A stretch of DNA of 64,000 nucleotides from Comamonas serinivorans. GTDB lineage: Bacteria; Pseudomonadota; Gammaproteobacteria; Burkholderiales; Burkholderiaceae_C. The stretch lies in NCBI RefSeq assembly GCF_002158865.1, contig NZ_CP021455.1:2914001-2978000 (forward strand). The letters run 5' to 3'. A program made the position numbers and the translations under genes. Below are positions 1-7,977 of this stretch, piece by piece. The notes under the pieces were generated by a model. That model searched no databases. It worked only from the letters and a program-made list of their open reading frames with translations, and was not told the DNA's origin. Positions within the stretch are counted from its first letter, which is position 1, and the number at the start of each line of letters is the position of its first letter.

Positions 1-439
1 CATCGTGAAAGCGCGCTTCGGGCCGCAGCCGGAAGGTGACCGAAAGCCGGTCGGGCGCCACCACCACGTCCTCGGCCAGCAAGCCATAGGCCGCGCCCGG
101 CTCATCGAGCGAGCTGACCAGCAGCGTGTCGAACATCAGCGCGCTGAGGTAAGCCGGCGCATTGCCTTTGATGGTGAACGGGTTGAACTTGTCGAAGGTG
201 GACACGCGCAGGTTGCTCACCAGGCGGATCTCGCCGCCCTTGGGCGCCTGCGGGTTGACGTAGGCGAAGTGATCGAACCCCGGTGCGTACTTCAGGTCGC
301 CCCACAGCGCATACCCATGGGCAGCCCAGGCCGGCTGGGCCAGCACGGCCGCCAGGGCCAGGCCCGCTCCCAGGCGGCGTAGGCCCCAGGCGCGGGGGCG
401 GCGCGTGTCACGCGATGGGCGGCGAGCGAATACCTGCAT
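1..439 (-). CDS. Extracellular solute-binding protein family 5 (YejA-like), N-terminal part
   Basis: Partial gene on the minus strand whose 3' end lies outside the window; about 146 residues are visible. The start is the ATG at 439. An Arg-rich n-region and a hydrophobic stretch ending in QPAWA form a probable signal peptide. The mature part begins AHGYALWGDLKY and continues with FDHFAYVNPQAPKGG and STFDKFNPF, typical of the oligopeptide-binding subfamily around YejA. Such proteins bind peptides in the periplasm for an ABC importer; the permease and ATPase genes are not in view. It is divergent from fabI with only about 40 bp between the starts, so the two promoters must overlap. The family call is firm; the substrate is not known. 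Confidence 0.8.
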   Translation of the reverse strand, partial: MQVFARRPSRDTRRPRAWGLRRLGAGLALAAVLAQPAWAAHGYALWGDLKYAPGFDHFAYVNPQAPKGGEIRLVSNLRVSTFDKFNPFTIKGNAPAYLSALMFDTLLVSSLDEPGAAYGLLAEDVVVAPDRLSVTFRLRPEARFHD

Positions 440-478
440 GCGACAATTCTGCAAGATATTTCCACGGAGCCTATTCGC

Positions 479-1294
479 ATGAGTCAACACCCCACTGGAT
501 TCCTGAGCGGCAAAAAACTGTTGATCACCGGTGTGCTGTCCAACCGGTCCATCGCCTATGGCATTGCCAAGGCCTGCCGCGCCCAGGGCGCCGAGCTGGC
601 GTTCAGCTACGTGGGCGAGCGGTTCAAGGACCGCATCACCGAATTCGCCGCCGAGTTCGACTCGCAGCTGGTGTTCGACTGCGACGTGGGCGACGACGCC
701 CAGATCGACGCCATGTTCGCCGGCCTGGGCGCGGCCTGGGGCACGTTCGACGGCTTCGTGCACGCCATCGGCTTTGCGCCGCGCGAGGCCATCGCCGGCA
801 ACTTCCTCGACGGCCTGACGCGGGAAAACTGGCGCATCGCGCAGGACATCAGCGCCTACTCCTTCCCCGCCATGGCCAAGGCCGCGCTGCCCTTGCTCAA
901 CGACAAGTCGGCGCTGCTGACGCTGTCTTACCTCGGCGCACTGCGGGCCATCCCCAACTACAACACCATGGGCGCGGCCAAGGCCAGCCTCGAAGCCTCG
1001 GTGCGTTACCTGGCCGAAGCCGTGGGCCGCACCGCCGACGGCCGCTCGATCCGCGTCAACGGCATCTCGGCCGGTCCCATCAAGACGCTGGCGGCCTCGG
1101 GCATCAAGGACTTCGGCAAGCTGCTCTCGCGCGTGGCCGATGCGGCCCCGCTGCGCCGCAACGTCACCATCGAGGACGTGGGCAACGTCGCCGCCTTCCT
1201 GCTGAGCGACCTGGCCAGCGGTGTGACGGCCGAGATCACCTACGTCGACGGCGGCTTCAGCGAAACCGCCGGCCTGTCGGCCGATCAGGTCTGA
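479..1294 (+). CDS. fabI: Enoyl-[acyl-carrier-protein] reductase (NADH), FabI
   Basis: Catalyses the last step of each fatty acid elongation cycle, reducing trans-2-enoyl-ACP with NADH in the cytoplasm. The 271-residue length fits FabI. The N-terminus has the Rossmann motif LLITGVLSNRSIAYG, and the active site reads SYLGALRAIPNYNTMGAAK, giving Tyr151, Tyr161 and Lys168 with the FabI spacing (Tyr-x9-Tyr-x6-Lys). The ATG start is preceded by ACGGAG. The gene is followed by a strong UUCG-loop terminator, so it is probably transcribed alone. It is a classical FabI and not the FabV or FabK type. Confidence 0.96.
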   Translation: MSQHPTGFLSGKKLLITGVLSNRSIAYGIAKACRAQGAELAFSYVGERFKDRITEFAAEFDSQLVFDCDVGDDAQIDAMFAGLGAAWGTFDGFVHAIGFAPREAIAGNFLDGLTRENWRIAQDISAYSFPAMAKAALPLLNDKSALLTLSYLGALRAIPNYNTMGAAKASLEASVRYLAEAVGRTADGRSIRVNGISAGPIKTLAASGIKDFGKLLSRVADAAPLRRNVTIEDVGNVAAFLLSDLASGVTAEITYVDGGFSETAGLSADQV

Positions 1295-1333
1295 TCGGCG
1301 GCTGAGGCGCGGGCCGCGCCCGCCCATGGACGC

Positions 1334-1361
1334 AAACCCGGTTCGCCGGGTTTTGCTTTTT
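1334..1361 (+). terminator. Rho-independent terminator of fabI
   Basis: An 8-bp stem AAACCCGG/CCGGGTTT closed by a TTCG tetraloop is followed by a T-rich run (TTGCTTTTT). It lies 40 nt after the fabI stop codon and just before a palindromic repeat copy. Confidence 0.85.
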
Positions 1362-1363
1362 CT

Positions 1364-1415
1364 GCAGTATCCCGCTGTTGCCGTTGACTTTGAAACGGCG
1401 ATGGCACCATACCCC
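1364..1415 (+). repeat. Palindromic dispersed repeat, copy 1
   Basis: Begins GCAGTAT and ends CATACCCC, with inner arms TTGCCGTT and AACGGCG. The outer arms are poorly complementary in this copy. It lies between fabI and the next gene and ends 19 nt before that gene's ATG. It adds a spurious in-frame N-terminal extension to the downstream ORF. Confidence 0.85.
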
Positions 1416-1434
1416 TTCTGACACCGCATTCCGC

Positions 1435-2118
1435 ATGTCCAACGACCCCGTCCCCCCACCGGAAGCCCCGGCGCAGCCCGACGCCAACCCCGCGCAGGCC
1501 GCGCTCACGGCGCTGCTGGCCGCCCATGGCCTGCCTGTCGAGGACTACAACGGCTGGCTGCTGCCGCATGGCCAGCCTCCTGGCCTCAGTGCGCGCTGGA
1601 CGCCGGCCTCGAACGGCCACGCCCTCATCGGCGTGCTGAGCGTGGTGCTGCGCATGGCCGACCGGCGCGAAATCGTCGAGAACTTCGCCGGCCTGGGCGA
1701 GGGCGAAGCCGGCCTGCGCGACGCCCTGGCCAGCTTTGCCGAGGGCGGCTTGCACGCCATGCTGGCCGCCATCTGGAACCTGCGCGGCGAAGCCCTGCCC
1801 GAGCCCGAGCGCTGGACCGTCAAAGGCCAGACCTACGAGGTGTTCAGCGGCCCCTGGCAGCTGCGCAACAACGCCCCCTTGCCCGGCGACATCGAGGCCC
1901 ACCTGCGCGCCTGGATCGAGCACGAGCCGCTGGACCAGGCACTGCACTGGTTCCGCTTCTTCGTCTCGCAGCACGAGGGCAGCCTGGGCATCGAGGCGCT
2001 GAAAGACAACGCCCTGTGGGAGCCCGGCAAGCACCTGGCCGAGCTGGACTGGGCATCCAGCGATGCGTTCTACAGCGCGCGGCGGTTCATGCTGCTGCGG
2101 CGCGTCGACGAGGTCTGA
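1435..2118 (+). CDS. DUF6348-like protein of unknown function
   Basis: A 227-residue soluble protein with no signal peptide or membrane segment. The central part (REIVENFAGLGEGEAG, then ALASFAEGGLHAMLAAIW) resembles the DUF6348 family as I remember it; no catalytic motif is apparent. The reading frame is open further upstream to 1378, but those 19 codons are the palindromic repeat, so I place the start at the ATG at 1435 (MSNDPVPPP). The N-terminal 25 residues are Pro/Ala-rich and probably disordered. It stands alone between two intergenic stretches, and nothing nearby suggests its role. Confidence 0.65.
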   Translation: MSNDPVPPPEAPAQPDANPAQAALTALLAAHGLPVEDYNGWLLPHGQPPGLSARWTPASNGHALIGVLSVVLRMADRREIVENFAGLGEGEAGLRDALASFAEGGLHAMLAAIWNLRGEALPEPERWTVKGQTYEVFSGPWQLRNNAPLPGDIEAHLRAWIEHEPLDQALHWFRFFVSQHEGSLGIEALKDNALWEPGKHLAELDWASSDAFYSARRFMLLRRVDEV

Positions 2119-2422
2119 ACGGGGCAGACTCGGGCGGGCACCGCCGCGCGCGTCAGCTCGGCAAGGCCAGCCCCGCAAACTGGAGGCTCGCAGCCCACGG
2201 CAAGGCCGCACCAGGGCACTGAGCGCCAAGCCATGCGTTGGCGGCCTGCCGCCAGCGACCAGCGCTGCAAGGCGCGTACAGACCACACCCATGTCGCCCC
2301 AGGCAGCACCTGACCCAAAATGGCCGGCAGGACCCAGGCGCCCCCTTGGAAATCGATCCACGCTGCCCAGTCCAGCCCCGCACAACCGACACGCTGCCGC
2401 ACGCGCGTGAACGGACGCCACC
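2119..2422. other. Intergenic stretch, nothing recognised
   Basis: About 300 bp between two same-strand genes of unknown function. Open frames here have no recognisable protein character, and I see no clear terminator, RNA gene or repeat copy. Confidence 0.5.
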
Positions 2423-2941
2423 ATGAACACCCTGAGGCACCCCATCTTTGGCGAACTACCCCGCCAAAACGGCCACACAGCCTTTGCCGATGCCCTGTGG
2501 ACGGGTCAGGTGCAGCTGGCGGCGCAGGCGGTGCCGGTCCACCTCCGGGCGGGCGACCACGCCCTGGACCTGCCGCTGCTGGATCAGCTCGCCGCGCACC
2601 GGCACCAGCTGCCGCAGCTCGACGCCACCGCGCGCCAGCACCTGCGTGCGCACCTGGACGCGAACCGCGATGACATCGACTTCCATGTGGACGAAGCGCC
2701 GCGGCAACGCCCCGACCTGGATGGGTCCTTCGTTCAGACGCTGGCGCCGTCGGGCCAGGGCGCGGCCGTCGCCACCGACGACTTCGTCCAGGCCCTGCGC
2801 CTGAATGCGGTGTCGCTGTCGTGCGCGGGCCTCTGCCTGGACGACGTGATTGGCCTGGGCCTGCAAGGCATCGCCGACCAGATCCTCGCGGTCCGCTTCA
2901 CCGCACAAGGGGCCTTCTTGCACGTCAGCGAAGAAAGCTGA
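2423..2941 (+). CDS. DUF2004-like protein
   Basis: A 172-residue acidic soluble protein. It opens with a FGEL motif (HPIFGELPRQNGH) and ends with ADQILAVRFTAQGAFLHVSEES. This layout matches the DUF2004 type: an N-terminal FGxL, a long helical middle and a C-terminal strand 'ILAV(R/K)xxxxG'. A paralogue with the same architecture lies at 18581-19054 on the other strand. Function is unknown; relatives are often found in contexts of contact-dependent or immunity proteins, but no such genes are beside this one. The ATG start follows a weak GGACG sequence. Confidence 0.65.
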   Translation: MNTLRHPIFGELPRQNGHTAFADALWTGQVQLAAQAVPVHLRAGDHALDLPLLDQLAAHRHQLPQLDATARQHLRAHLDANRDDIDFHVDEAPRQRPDLDGSFVQTLAPSGQGAAVATDDFVQALRLNAVSLSCAGLCLDDVIGLGLQGIADQILAVRFTAQGAFLHVSEES

Positions 2942-3030
2942 GCGCCGCCGGCACACGCCCGATGCCCATGCGCGTGTGGCCGTCGTGATGCCCGCGGCAC
3001 ATCAACGCCAGCGCGTGAGCTCGCGACTTC

Positions 3031-3066
3031 AGCCGCCGGCTGGGTGCAGCCGGCGGGCTGGGTTTT
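3031..3066 (+). terminator. Probable terminator after the DUF2004-like gene
   Basis: A GC-rich hairpin with arms AGCCGCCGGCTG and CAGCCGGCGGGCT, followed by GGGTTTTC, about 90 nt after the stop codon. Confidence 0.6.
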
Positions 3067-3363
3067 CAGCCTCGGAGCCTCACAACCCCGATGCGCCCGC
3101 TGCCAACGCCTTGATCGCCAACCGCCTGAAACCCCAAGCTCCGGCGTGGCTTTGCGGCGCGCCGGCAAGCGGCGACCGCGGCGTCGCATACTCCCCCGTC
3201 TCATCGGCCACACCCGTCACACCTGTCGTCCTCCATCGGCCTGCCAGGCCTGCCCCGGCGATCACTGCCCATCCCGCCATGCTCAGGCCCACGTGCCACC
3301 AGATGTAGCCGCAACCACAGCCCCTTGCGGGCGACCTTCGCAACTGCCACGCACTTTCCGCCC
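3067..3363. other. Intergenic stretch upstream of the OYE gene
   Basis: About 300 bp with no supported gene. One segment near 3185 (GCATACTCCC) resembles one end of the dispersed palindrome, but the rest of the element is absent. The promoter of the oxidoreductase gene must lie here; I could not pick it out with confidence. Confidence 0.4.
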
Positions 3364-4494
3364 ATGTCCCACCTGTTTTCCCCGATCGCCCTCGGCCCGC
3401 TGACCTTGCCCAACCGCATCGTCGTCGCCCCCATGTGCCAATACTCGGCCGACGATGGCCGCGCCACCGCCTGGCACTGGCAGCACTGGGCCAACATGAG
3501 CCTGGCCAACCCCGGCCTCTTCATCGTCGAGGCCACGGCCGTGTCGCCCGCTGCCCGCATCAGCTGGGCCGACCTGGGCCTGTGGGACGACGGCTGCGAG
3601 GACGCCATCGCCGGTGCGCTGCGCTTTGCGCGCGGCGTGGCACCGCACACGGCCATGGCCATCCAGCTGGCGCACGCCGGCCGCAAGGCCTCGACCGAGA
3701 AGCCCTGGGTGGCGCAGGGCCAGCTCATCCCGCCCCATGATCCGCATGGCTGGCAGACCGTGGCCCCGAGCGCCCTGCCCTTTCGGGCCGCAGACCCCGC
3801 GCCGCACGCCCTCAGCGAGGCCGAGATCGACGCCGTCGTCGACGACTTTGCCGCCGCCGCCCGCCGCAGCGTACGCCTGGGCTTCGATGCCATCGAGGTG
3901 CACGGCGCCCACGGCTACCTGCTGCACCAGTTCCTCACACCGCTGGCCAACCAACGCACCGACGCCTGGGGCGGCTCGCTGGCAGGCCGCATGCGCCTGG
4001 CGCTGCGCGTGTTCGACGCCGTGCGCGCGGCCGCGCCCGACATCGCCGTGGGCATGCGCATCTCGGCCACCGACTGGGTGAACGGCGGCTGGGACCTGAC
4101 GCAAAGCGTCGCCCTGGCCACCGCCCTGCAGGCCCGCGGTTGCGACTTCCTGCACGTCTCGTCGGGCGGCGCCGACGTGCGCCAGCAGCTGCAGATCGGC
4201 CCCGGCTACCAGGTGCCATTTGCCGGCGAGCTCAAGCGCGCGCTGGCCGATGCAGCCGCGCCGGCCGCCACACCCATGCCGGTCATCACCGTGGGCCTGA
4301 TCACCGAGCCGAGCCACGCCGAGGACATCCTGGTGCGCGGCGAGGCCGACGCCATCGGCCTGGCCCGGGCCATGCTCTACAACCCGCGCTGGCCCTGGCA
4401 CGCCGCCGCCGAGCTGGGTGCCAGCCTGCATGCCCCCGCGCAGTACCTGCGCTGCGAGCCACTCGGCCACCGGGGGTTGCTCAAGCCTGATTGA
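3364..4494 (+). CDS. NADH:flavin oxidoreductase, Old Yellow Enzyme family (YqjM class)
   Basis: An FMN-dependent ene-reductase of 376 residues that reduces activated C=C bonds using NAD(P)H. It is of the YqjM (thermophilic-like) class: the N-terminus has APMCQYS with the redox-tuning Cys25, QLAHAGRKAS carries the flavin contacts, and HGAHGYLLHQF (180-190) holds the substrate-binding His pair. NQRTDAWGGS and the C-terminal GLARAMLYNPRWP are also typical. The ATG at 3364 (MSHLFSPIALG) matches the family start; the upstream extension is not conserved in character. The physiological substrate is unknown. A palindromic repeat starts 7 nt after the stop. Confidence 0.88.
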   Translation: MSHLFSPIALGPLTLPNRIVVAPMCQYSADDGRATAWHWQHWANMSLANPGLFIVEATAVSPAARISWADLGLWDDGCEDAIAGALRFARGVAPHTAMAIQLAHAGRKASTEKPWVAQGQLIPPHDPHGWQTVAPSALPFRAADPAPHALSEAEIDAVVDDFAAAARRSVRLGFDAIEVHGAHGYLLHQFLTPLANQRTDAWGGSLAGRMRLALRVFDAVRAAAPDIAVGMRISATDWVNGGWDLTQSVALATALQARGCDFLHVSSGGADVRQQLQIGPGYQVPFAGELKRALADAAAPAATPMPVITVGLITEPSHAEDILVRGEADAIGLARAMLYNPRWPWHAAAELGASLHAPAQYLRCEPLGHRGLLKPD

Positions 4495-4500
4495 AATCAG

Positions 4501-4552
4501 GCAGTATGAACCCATCACCGATTATTCTTGAACGAGCATGCATGCATACCCC
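4501..4552 (+). repeat. Palindromic dispersed repeat, copy 2
   Basis: GCAGTATG at the left and CATACCCC at the right, with degenerate inner arms (ACCGATT and GAACGAG). It lies 7 nt after the stop codon of the oxidoreductase gene. Confidence 0.75.
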
Positions 4553-4603
4553 GATGAATGAGTCACACCCTCGGACACGTCAATCCTGGACGGCGCGCCG
4601 CGC

Positions 4604-5473
4604 ATGAGCGACACGGCCCCGCTGGACGACCAGCCCCGCAACGACCTGGGCCTGGCCGACGTCGCCATCGTTTACGCGGACGACCACCTGCTCGTGGCCA
4701 ACAAACCCGCGGGGCTGCTCACCGTGCCCGGCCGTGGGCCCGACAAAGCCCATTGCCTGGTCCAGCTGCTGGCCGAGGCGCACCCCGGCCTGCGCGTGGT
4801 GCACCGCCTGGACATGGCCACATCGGGCCTGGTGGTGCTGGCCCGGCACGAGGCCGCGCAGCGCACGCTGAGCCAGGCGTTTGCCGAGCGCCGCGTGCAC
4901 AAGCGCTACGAAGCCCTGGTGGCCGGCCACCTGGTCGCCAGCGCTGACGACAGCCCGGGATGCATGCCCACGCCTGCCGCGGACGTGTCATCGTCCTCGT
5001 CTTCCCTGCCATCGGCCGAGGACGCCCCGTCCGCCGGGCCAGGGTCAGCGCCAGATCGCCACGCCGATCCGGCGCCGCCGCAGGCACCCGAGGACGGCTG
5101 GTCCACCATCCGCCTGCCGCTGTGCATCGACTGGCCCAACCGCCCCCGCAGCAAAGTCGACGTCGAACACGGCAAACCCAGCGAAACGCACTGGCGCGTG
5201 CTGGGCCACACGCGCTGGCCCGCGCTCGCCACGGCACCAAGGCAAGCCGGCCTGCCGGTGACGCGCGTGGCGCTGGTGCCTCACACCGGCCGCACGCACC
5301 AGCTGCGTGTGCACCTGCAGGCGCTGGGCCATCCCATCGTCGGCGATCGCCTGTACGCCCCGCTGGCCGTGGCCCACGCCGCACCGCGCCTGCTGCTGCA
5401 CGCCTGCCGCCTGGTGCTGCCCCACCCGGTCAGCGGGCAGGTGCTGGACCTGCACACCGCGGTGCCGTTTTGA
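4604..5473 (+). CDS. RluA-family pseudouridine synthase with a low-complexity insert
   Basis: Converts uridine to pseudouridine in rRNA and/or tRNA. The catalytic motif VVHRLDMATSGL gives Asp70; ANKPAGLLTVPG (32-43) and the C-terminal TGRTHQLRVHLQALGHPIVGD are RluA-family signatures, and the short form without an S4 domain fits RluA itself. Residues about 112-164 form a Ser/Ala/Pro-rich segment absent from ordinary RluA. It sits between the strand ending ALVAGHLV and the strand starting WSTIRLPL, so it is probably a surface loop that leaves the catalytic core intact. The ATG at 4604 gives MSDTAPLDD. The target site cannot be told from sequence. Confidence 0.85.
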   Translation: MSDTAPLDDQPRNDLGLADVAIVYADDHLLVANKPAGLLTVPGRGPDKAHCLVQLLAEAHPGLRVVHRLDMATSGLVVLARHEAAQRTLSQAFAERRVHKRYEALVAGHLVASADDSPGCMPTPAADVSSSSSSLPSAEDAPSAGPGSAPDRHADPAPPQAPEDGWSTIRLPLCIDWPNRPRSKVDVEHGKPSETHWRVLGHTRWPALATAPRQAGLPVTRVALVPHTGRTHQLRVHLQALGHPIVGDRLYAPLAVAHAAPRLLLHACRLVLPHPVSGQVLDLHTAVPF

Positions 5474-5796
5474 GGGGGTGGGTTGCTCAAGCGCCGTCGT
5501 GCGCGCTGACGCACCAGGAGCGGCTTGAACAACGGCACCGCACCGCGGCCTTGCGCTGCGCGCGCCAGTGGATGCGATCCGGCCAGCCGGTCAAGCGCGC
5601 ACGGGCGCGGCGGCAGGTCTGAGCCGCCAACGGCAAGGGGCCGAGGGGCAGGCAAGGGGCCGCCCGGCCAGCACCACGCCGTGCTCGGGCCGCCGCGCTG
5701 TGCAGCGCTGCGCCTCGCCATCCCGGCCCGACGCCACCGCCCACGCATTCCCGCGGCCTGCGGTGGCTTGGCCCGCTGGGCTAGCATCCCCCCATC
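5474..5796. other. Intergenic stretch, nothing recognised
   Basis: About 320 bp between the pseudouridine synthase and the SDR gene. Very GC-rich, with no supported gene, terminator or repeat copy. Confidence 0.45.
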
Positions 5797-6567
5797 ATGG
5801 GTCTCTCCAATCATTTGTACATCCTCACCGGCGCCTCGCGCGGGCTGGGCCTGGCCATGGCCGAGCAGCTGCTGCGGCCCGGGCATTCGCTGATCTGCAT
5901 TTCGCGCGGCACGCACGCGGGCCTGGCGCGCGCGGCGCAAGCCCAGGGCGCGCAGCTGGTGCAGTGGCAGCAGGACCTGGCGGACAGCCAGACCGCCTCG
6001 CTGCGGCTGACCAACTGGCTGGCGCTGCAGCCGGCCGACCGTTTCGCCTCGGTCACGCTGATCAACAACGCCGGGGTGCTGGCCCGCATTGCCCCGCTGC
6101 GCGACGCGAGCGCGGCCGATCTGGCCAACGCGCTGCGCGTGGGGCTGGAGGCGCCCATGCTGCTGACGGCGGCCTTTTTGAGCGGCACGCGGCACTGGGC
6201 CGTGCCGCGCAAGGTGCTCAACATCTCGTCCGGCCTGGGCCGGCGCCCGCAGGCATCGCAGGCGCCCTATTGCGCGGCCAAGGCCGGCATGGACCTGTTC
6301 ACGCAGGCCGTGGCGCTGGAGGAGGCGGGCCAGCCCAACCCGGCGCGGCTGTGCTCGCTCGCGCCCGGCGTGATCGACACCGACATGCAGGTGCAGATGC
6401 GCAGCCCCGATGCCGGCCGTTTTCCCGATGTGGGCCGCTACGCCCAGCTGCACGAGGGCGGCCAGCTGAACACGCCCGAGGCGGCGGCCGAAGCCGTGCT
6501 CGCCCACCTGGCGCGGCCGGACTTCGGCGATGCGCCGCTGGCCGACGTGCGCGACGCGCCGGCATGA
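5797..6567 (+). CDS. Short-chain dehydrogenase/reductase (SDR family)
   Basis: A 256-residue classical SDR. The cofactor motif TGASRGLG is at 11-18 and the NNAG motif at 90-93. The catalytic residues are Ser144/145, Tyr158 and Lys162 (YCAAK). ISRG after the second strand suggests NADPH preference. The general layout recalls sepiapterin/benzil reductase-like SDRs, but substrate assignment would be guesswork. The PGVIDTDMQ motif after the active site is the usual SDR 'PG' turn. It is convergent with ppk2, and a palindromic repeat lies between them. Confidence 0.85.
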   Translation: MGLSNHLYILTGASRGLGLAMAEQLLRPGHSLICISRGTHAGLARAAQAQGAQLVQWQQDLADSQTASLRLTNWLALQPADRFASVTLINNAGVLARIAPLRDASAADLANALRVGLEAPMLLTAAFLSGTRHWAVPRKVLNISSGLGRRPQASQAPYCAAKAGMDLFTQAVALEEAGQPNPARLCSLAPGVIDTDMQVQMRSPDAGRFPDVGRYAQLHEGGQLNTPEAAAEAVLAHLARPDFGDAPLADVRDAPA

Positions 6568-6674
6568 CCTGAGACGAGACGAGCCGCAGGGCGAGCCGGT
6601 TGGCGCCCGTGCGGCTGCCGACGTCGCCGGGTCCGGCCAGGGCACGCACCCGATGGCAGATTGCATCTTCCATG

Positions 6675-6724
6675 AGTATGGGCCCATTACCGTTCAATCA
6701 ACAACGGCAATGGGCCCATACCCT
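6675..6724. repeat. Palindromic dispersed repeat, copy 3
   Basis: Outer arms GTATGGGCCCATTACCGTT and AACGGCAATGGGCCCATAC are nearly perfectly complementary. The copy lies between the convergent SDR and ppk2 genes, 68 nt from the ppk2 stop, and could terminate both transcripts. Confidence 0.9.
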
Positions 6725-6791
6725 GTTCACCTTGAGCACCAGACCGCCACGCGTGCGGCCACGGCGCCGCGGCGTCCGCTTCGCGTGTTGC

Positions 6792-7703
6792 TCAGAAGCG
6801 CTGCGGCACGATCATGCTGCTGGGCACCTCGTGGCGCACGTAGTCCTCGTGGCGCACGCGCGCGGGCAGCACCACCTCGGGACGCGGCACGTCCTGGTAG
6901 TGCACCTGATCGAGCAGGTGCGAGATGCAGTTCAGGCGGGCACGCTTTTTGTCGTCCGCCGGTACCACCCACCAGGGCGCTTCGGGGATGTGCGTGCGCT
7001 CCAGCATGACCTCCTTGGTCTGGGTGTAGGCCTCCCATTGGCGGCGCGACTCCAGGTCCATGGGGCTGAGCTTCCACTGCTTGAGCGGGTCGTGGATGCG
7101 GCTGAGGAACCGCAGGTGCTGCTGCTCGTCCGAGATGGAGAACCAGTACTTGATCACCTGGATGCCCGAGCGCACCAGCATGCGCTCGAACTCAGGCACC
7201 GAGCGGAAGAACTCCTCGTACTCGTCGTCAGTGCAAAAGCCCATCACGCGCTCGACCCCGGCGCGGTTGTACCAGCTGCGGTCGAACAGCACCATCTCGC
7301 CAGCCGCCGGCAGGTGCGAGGCATAGCGCTGGAAGTACCACTGCGTGCGTTCGCGGCTGTTGGGCGCCGGCAGCGCCGCCACCCGCACCACGCGCGGGTT
7401 CAGCCGCTGCGTGATGCGCTTGATGACCCCGCCCTTGCCGGCCGCATCGCGCCCTTCGAACACGATGACCATCTTGTGGCCCGAGCTGACCACCCAGTCC
7501 TGCAGCTTGACCAGCTCGCCCTGCAGGCGAAACAGCTCGCGGAAGTACTGGCGGCGCTGCTCCCGATACGCCTCGCTCTCGATGGCCAGACCGGCAAGCT
7601 CGTCTTCGGTGCGGTCCTCGACCTCCATCTCGAGCTCTTCGTCGTAGGCGTCGATCAATTCGTGCCGCAGGCGCAGCATCATTTCGTCTTCTGTCACGGA
7701 CAT
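6792..7703 (-). CDS. ppk2: Polyphosphate kinase 2 (PPK2, single-domain)
   Basis: Transfers phosphate between polyphosphate and a nucleotide (GDP/ADP or NMP, depending on subclass). The 303-residue protein has a single PPK2 domain: Walker A as FEGRDAAGKGG (82-92), the lid region APNSRERTQWYFQRY, and Walker B as FDRSWYNRAGVERVMGF (140-156). The N-terminal 45 residues are strongly acidic. The single-domain length suggests class I (nucleoside diphosphate-forming direction) or class III; the sequence alone does not settle this. The ATG at 7703 follows AGGTATGTCC-like sequence. Divergent from bktB with 274 bp between the starts. Confidence 0.92.
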   Translation of the reverse strand: MSVTEDEMMLRLRHELIDAYDEELEMEVEDRTEDELAGLAIESEAYREQRRQYFRELFRLQGELVKLQDWVVSSGHKMVIVFEGRDAAGKGGVIKRITQRLNPRVVRVAALPAPNSRERTQWYFQRYASHLPAAGEMVLFDRSWYNRAGVERVMGFCTDDEYEEFFRSVPEFERMLVRSGIQVIKYWFSISDEQQHLRFLSRIHDPLKQWKLSPMDLESRRQWEAYTQTKEVMLERTHIPEAPWWVVPADDKKRARLNCISHLLDQVHYQDVPRPEVVLPARVRHEDYVRHEVPSSMIVPQRF

Positions 7704-7977
7704 ACCTCGTTCCCTCTGCGGGTGTGAACGCCAGCAATGTATGCCGTTCGTGTGACAGATGAATGACAGTCACATGACGATTCACACGCCACCACGCATG
7801 CCTGCATTGAAGCCGATTCCGGGGTGCAGGCGCGAGCATGCAAACCCGCAAGCAGGCGTCCCCGCCGAGGTGCCAGGCATGGGCCAGCCCACCGGCTCGG
7901 CGCGCCCTGCGGTGGCATACTTGATCGGTTCAACCGCTGGCCCGCCCAGCCACCCAGACCCCACAGGAGCATCCCGC

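Noticed and set aside
283..1305. Long plus-strand frame overlapping fabI in another phase
   Set aside because: It is a GC-driven shadow rich in Arg, Gly and Pro; fabI in the correct frame has complete catalytic motifs.
1378..1434. N-terminal extension of the DUF6348-like protein
   Set aside because: These codons are the palindromic repeat; the protein-like sequence and family resemblance begin after the ATG at 1435.
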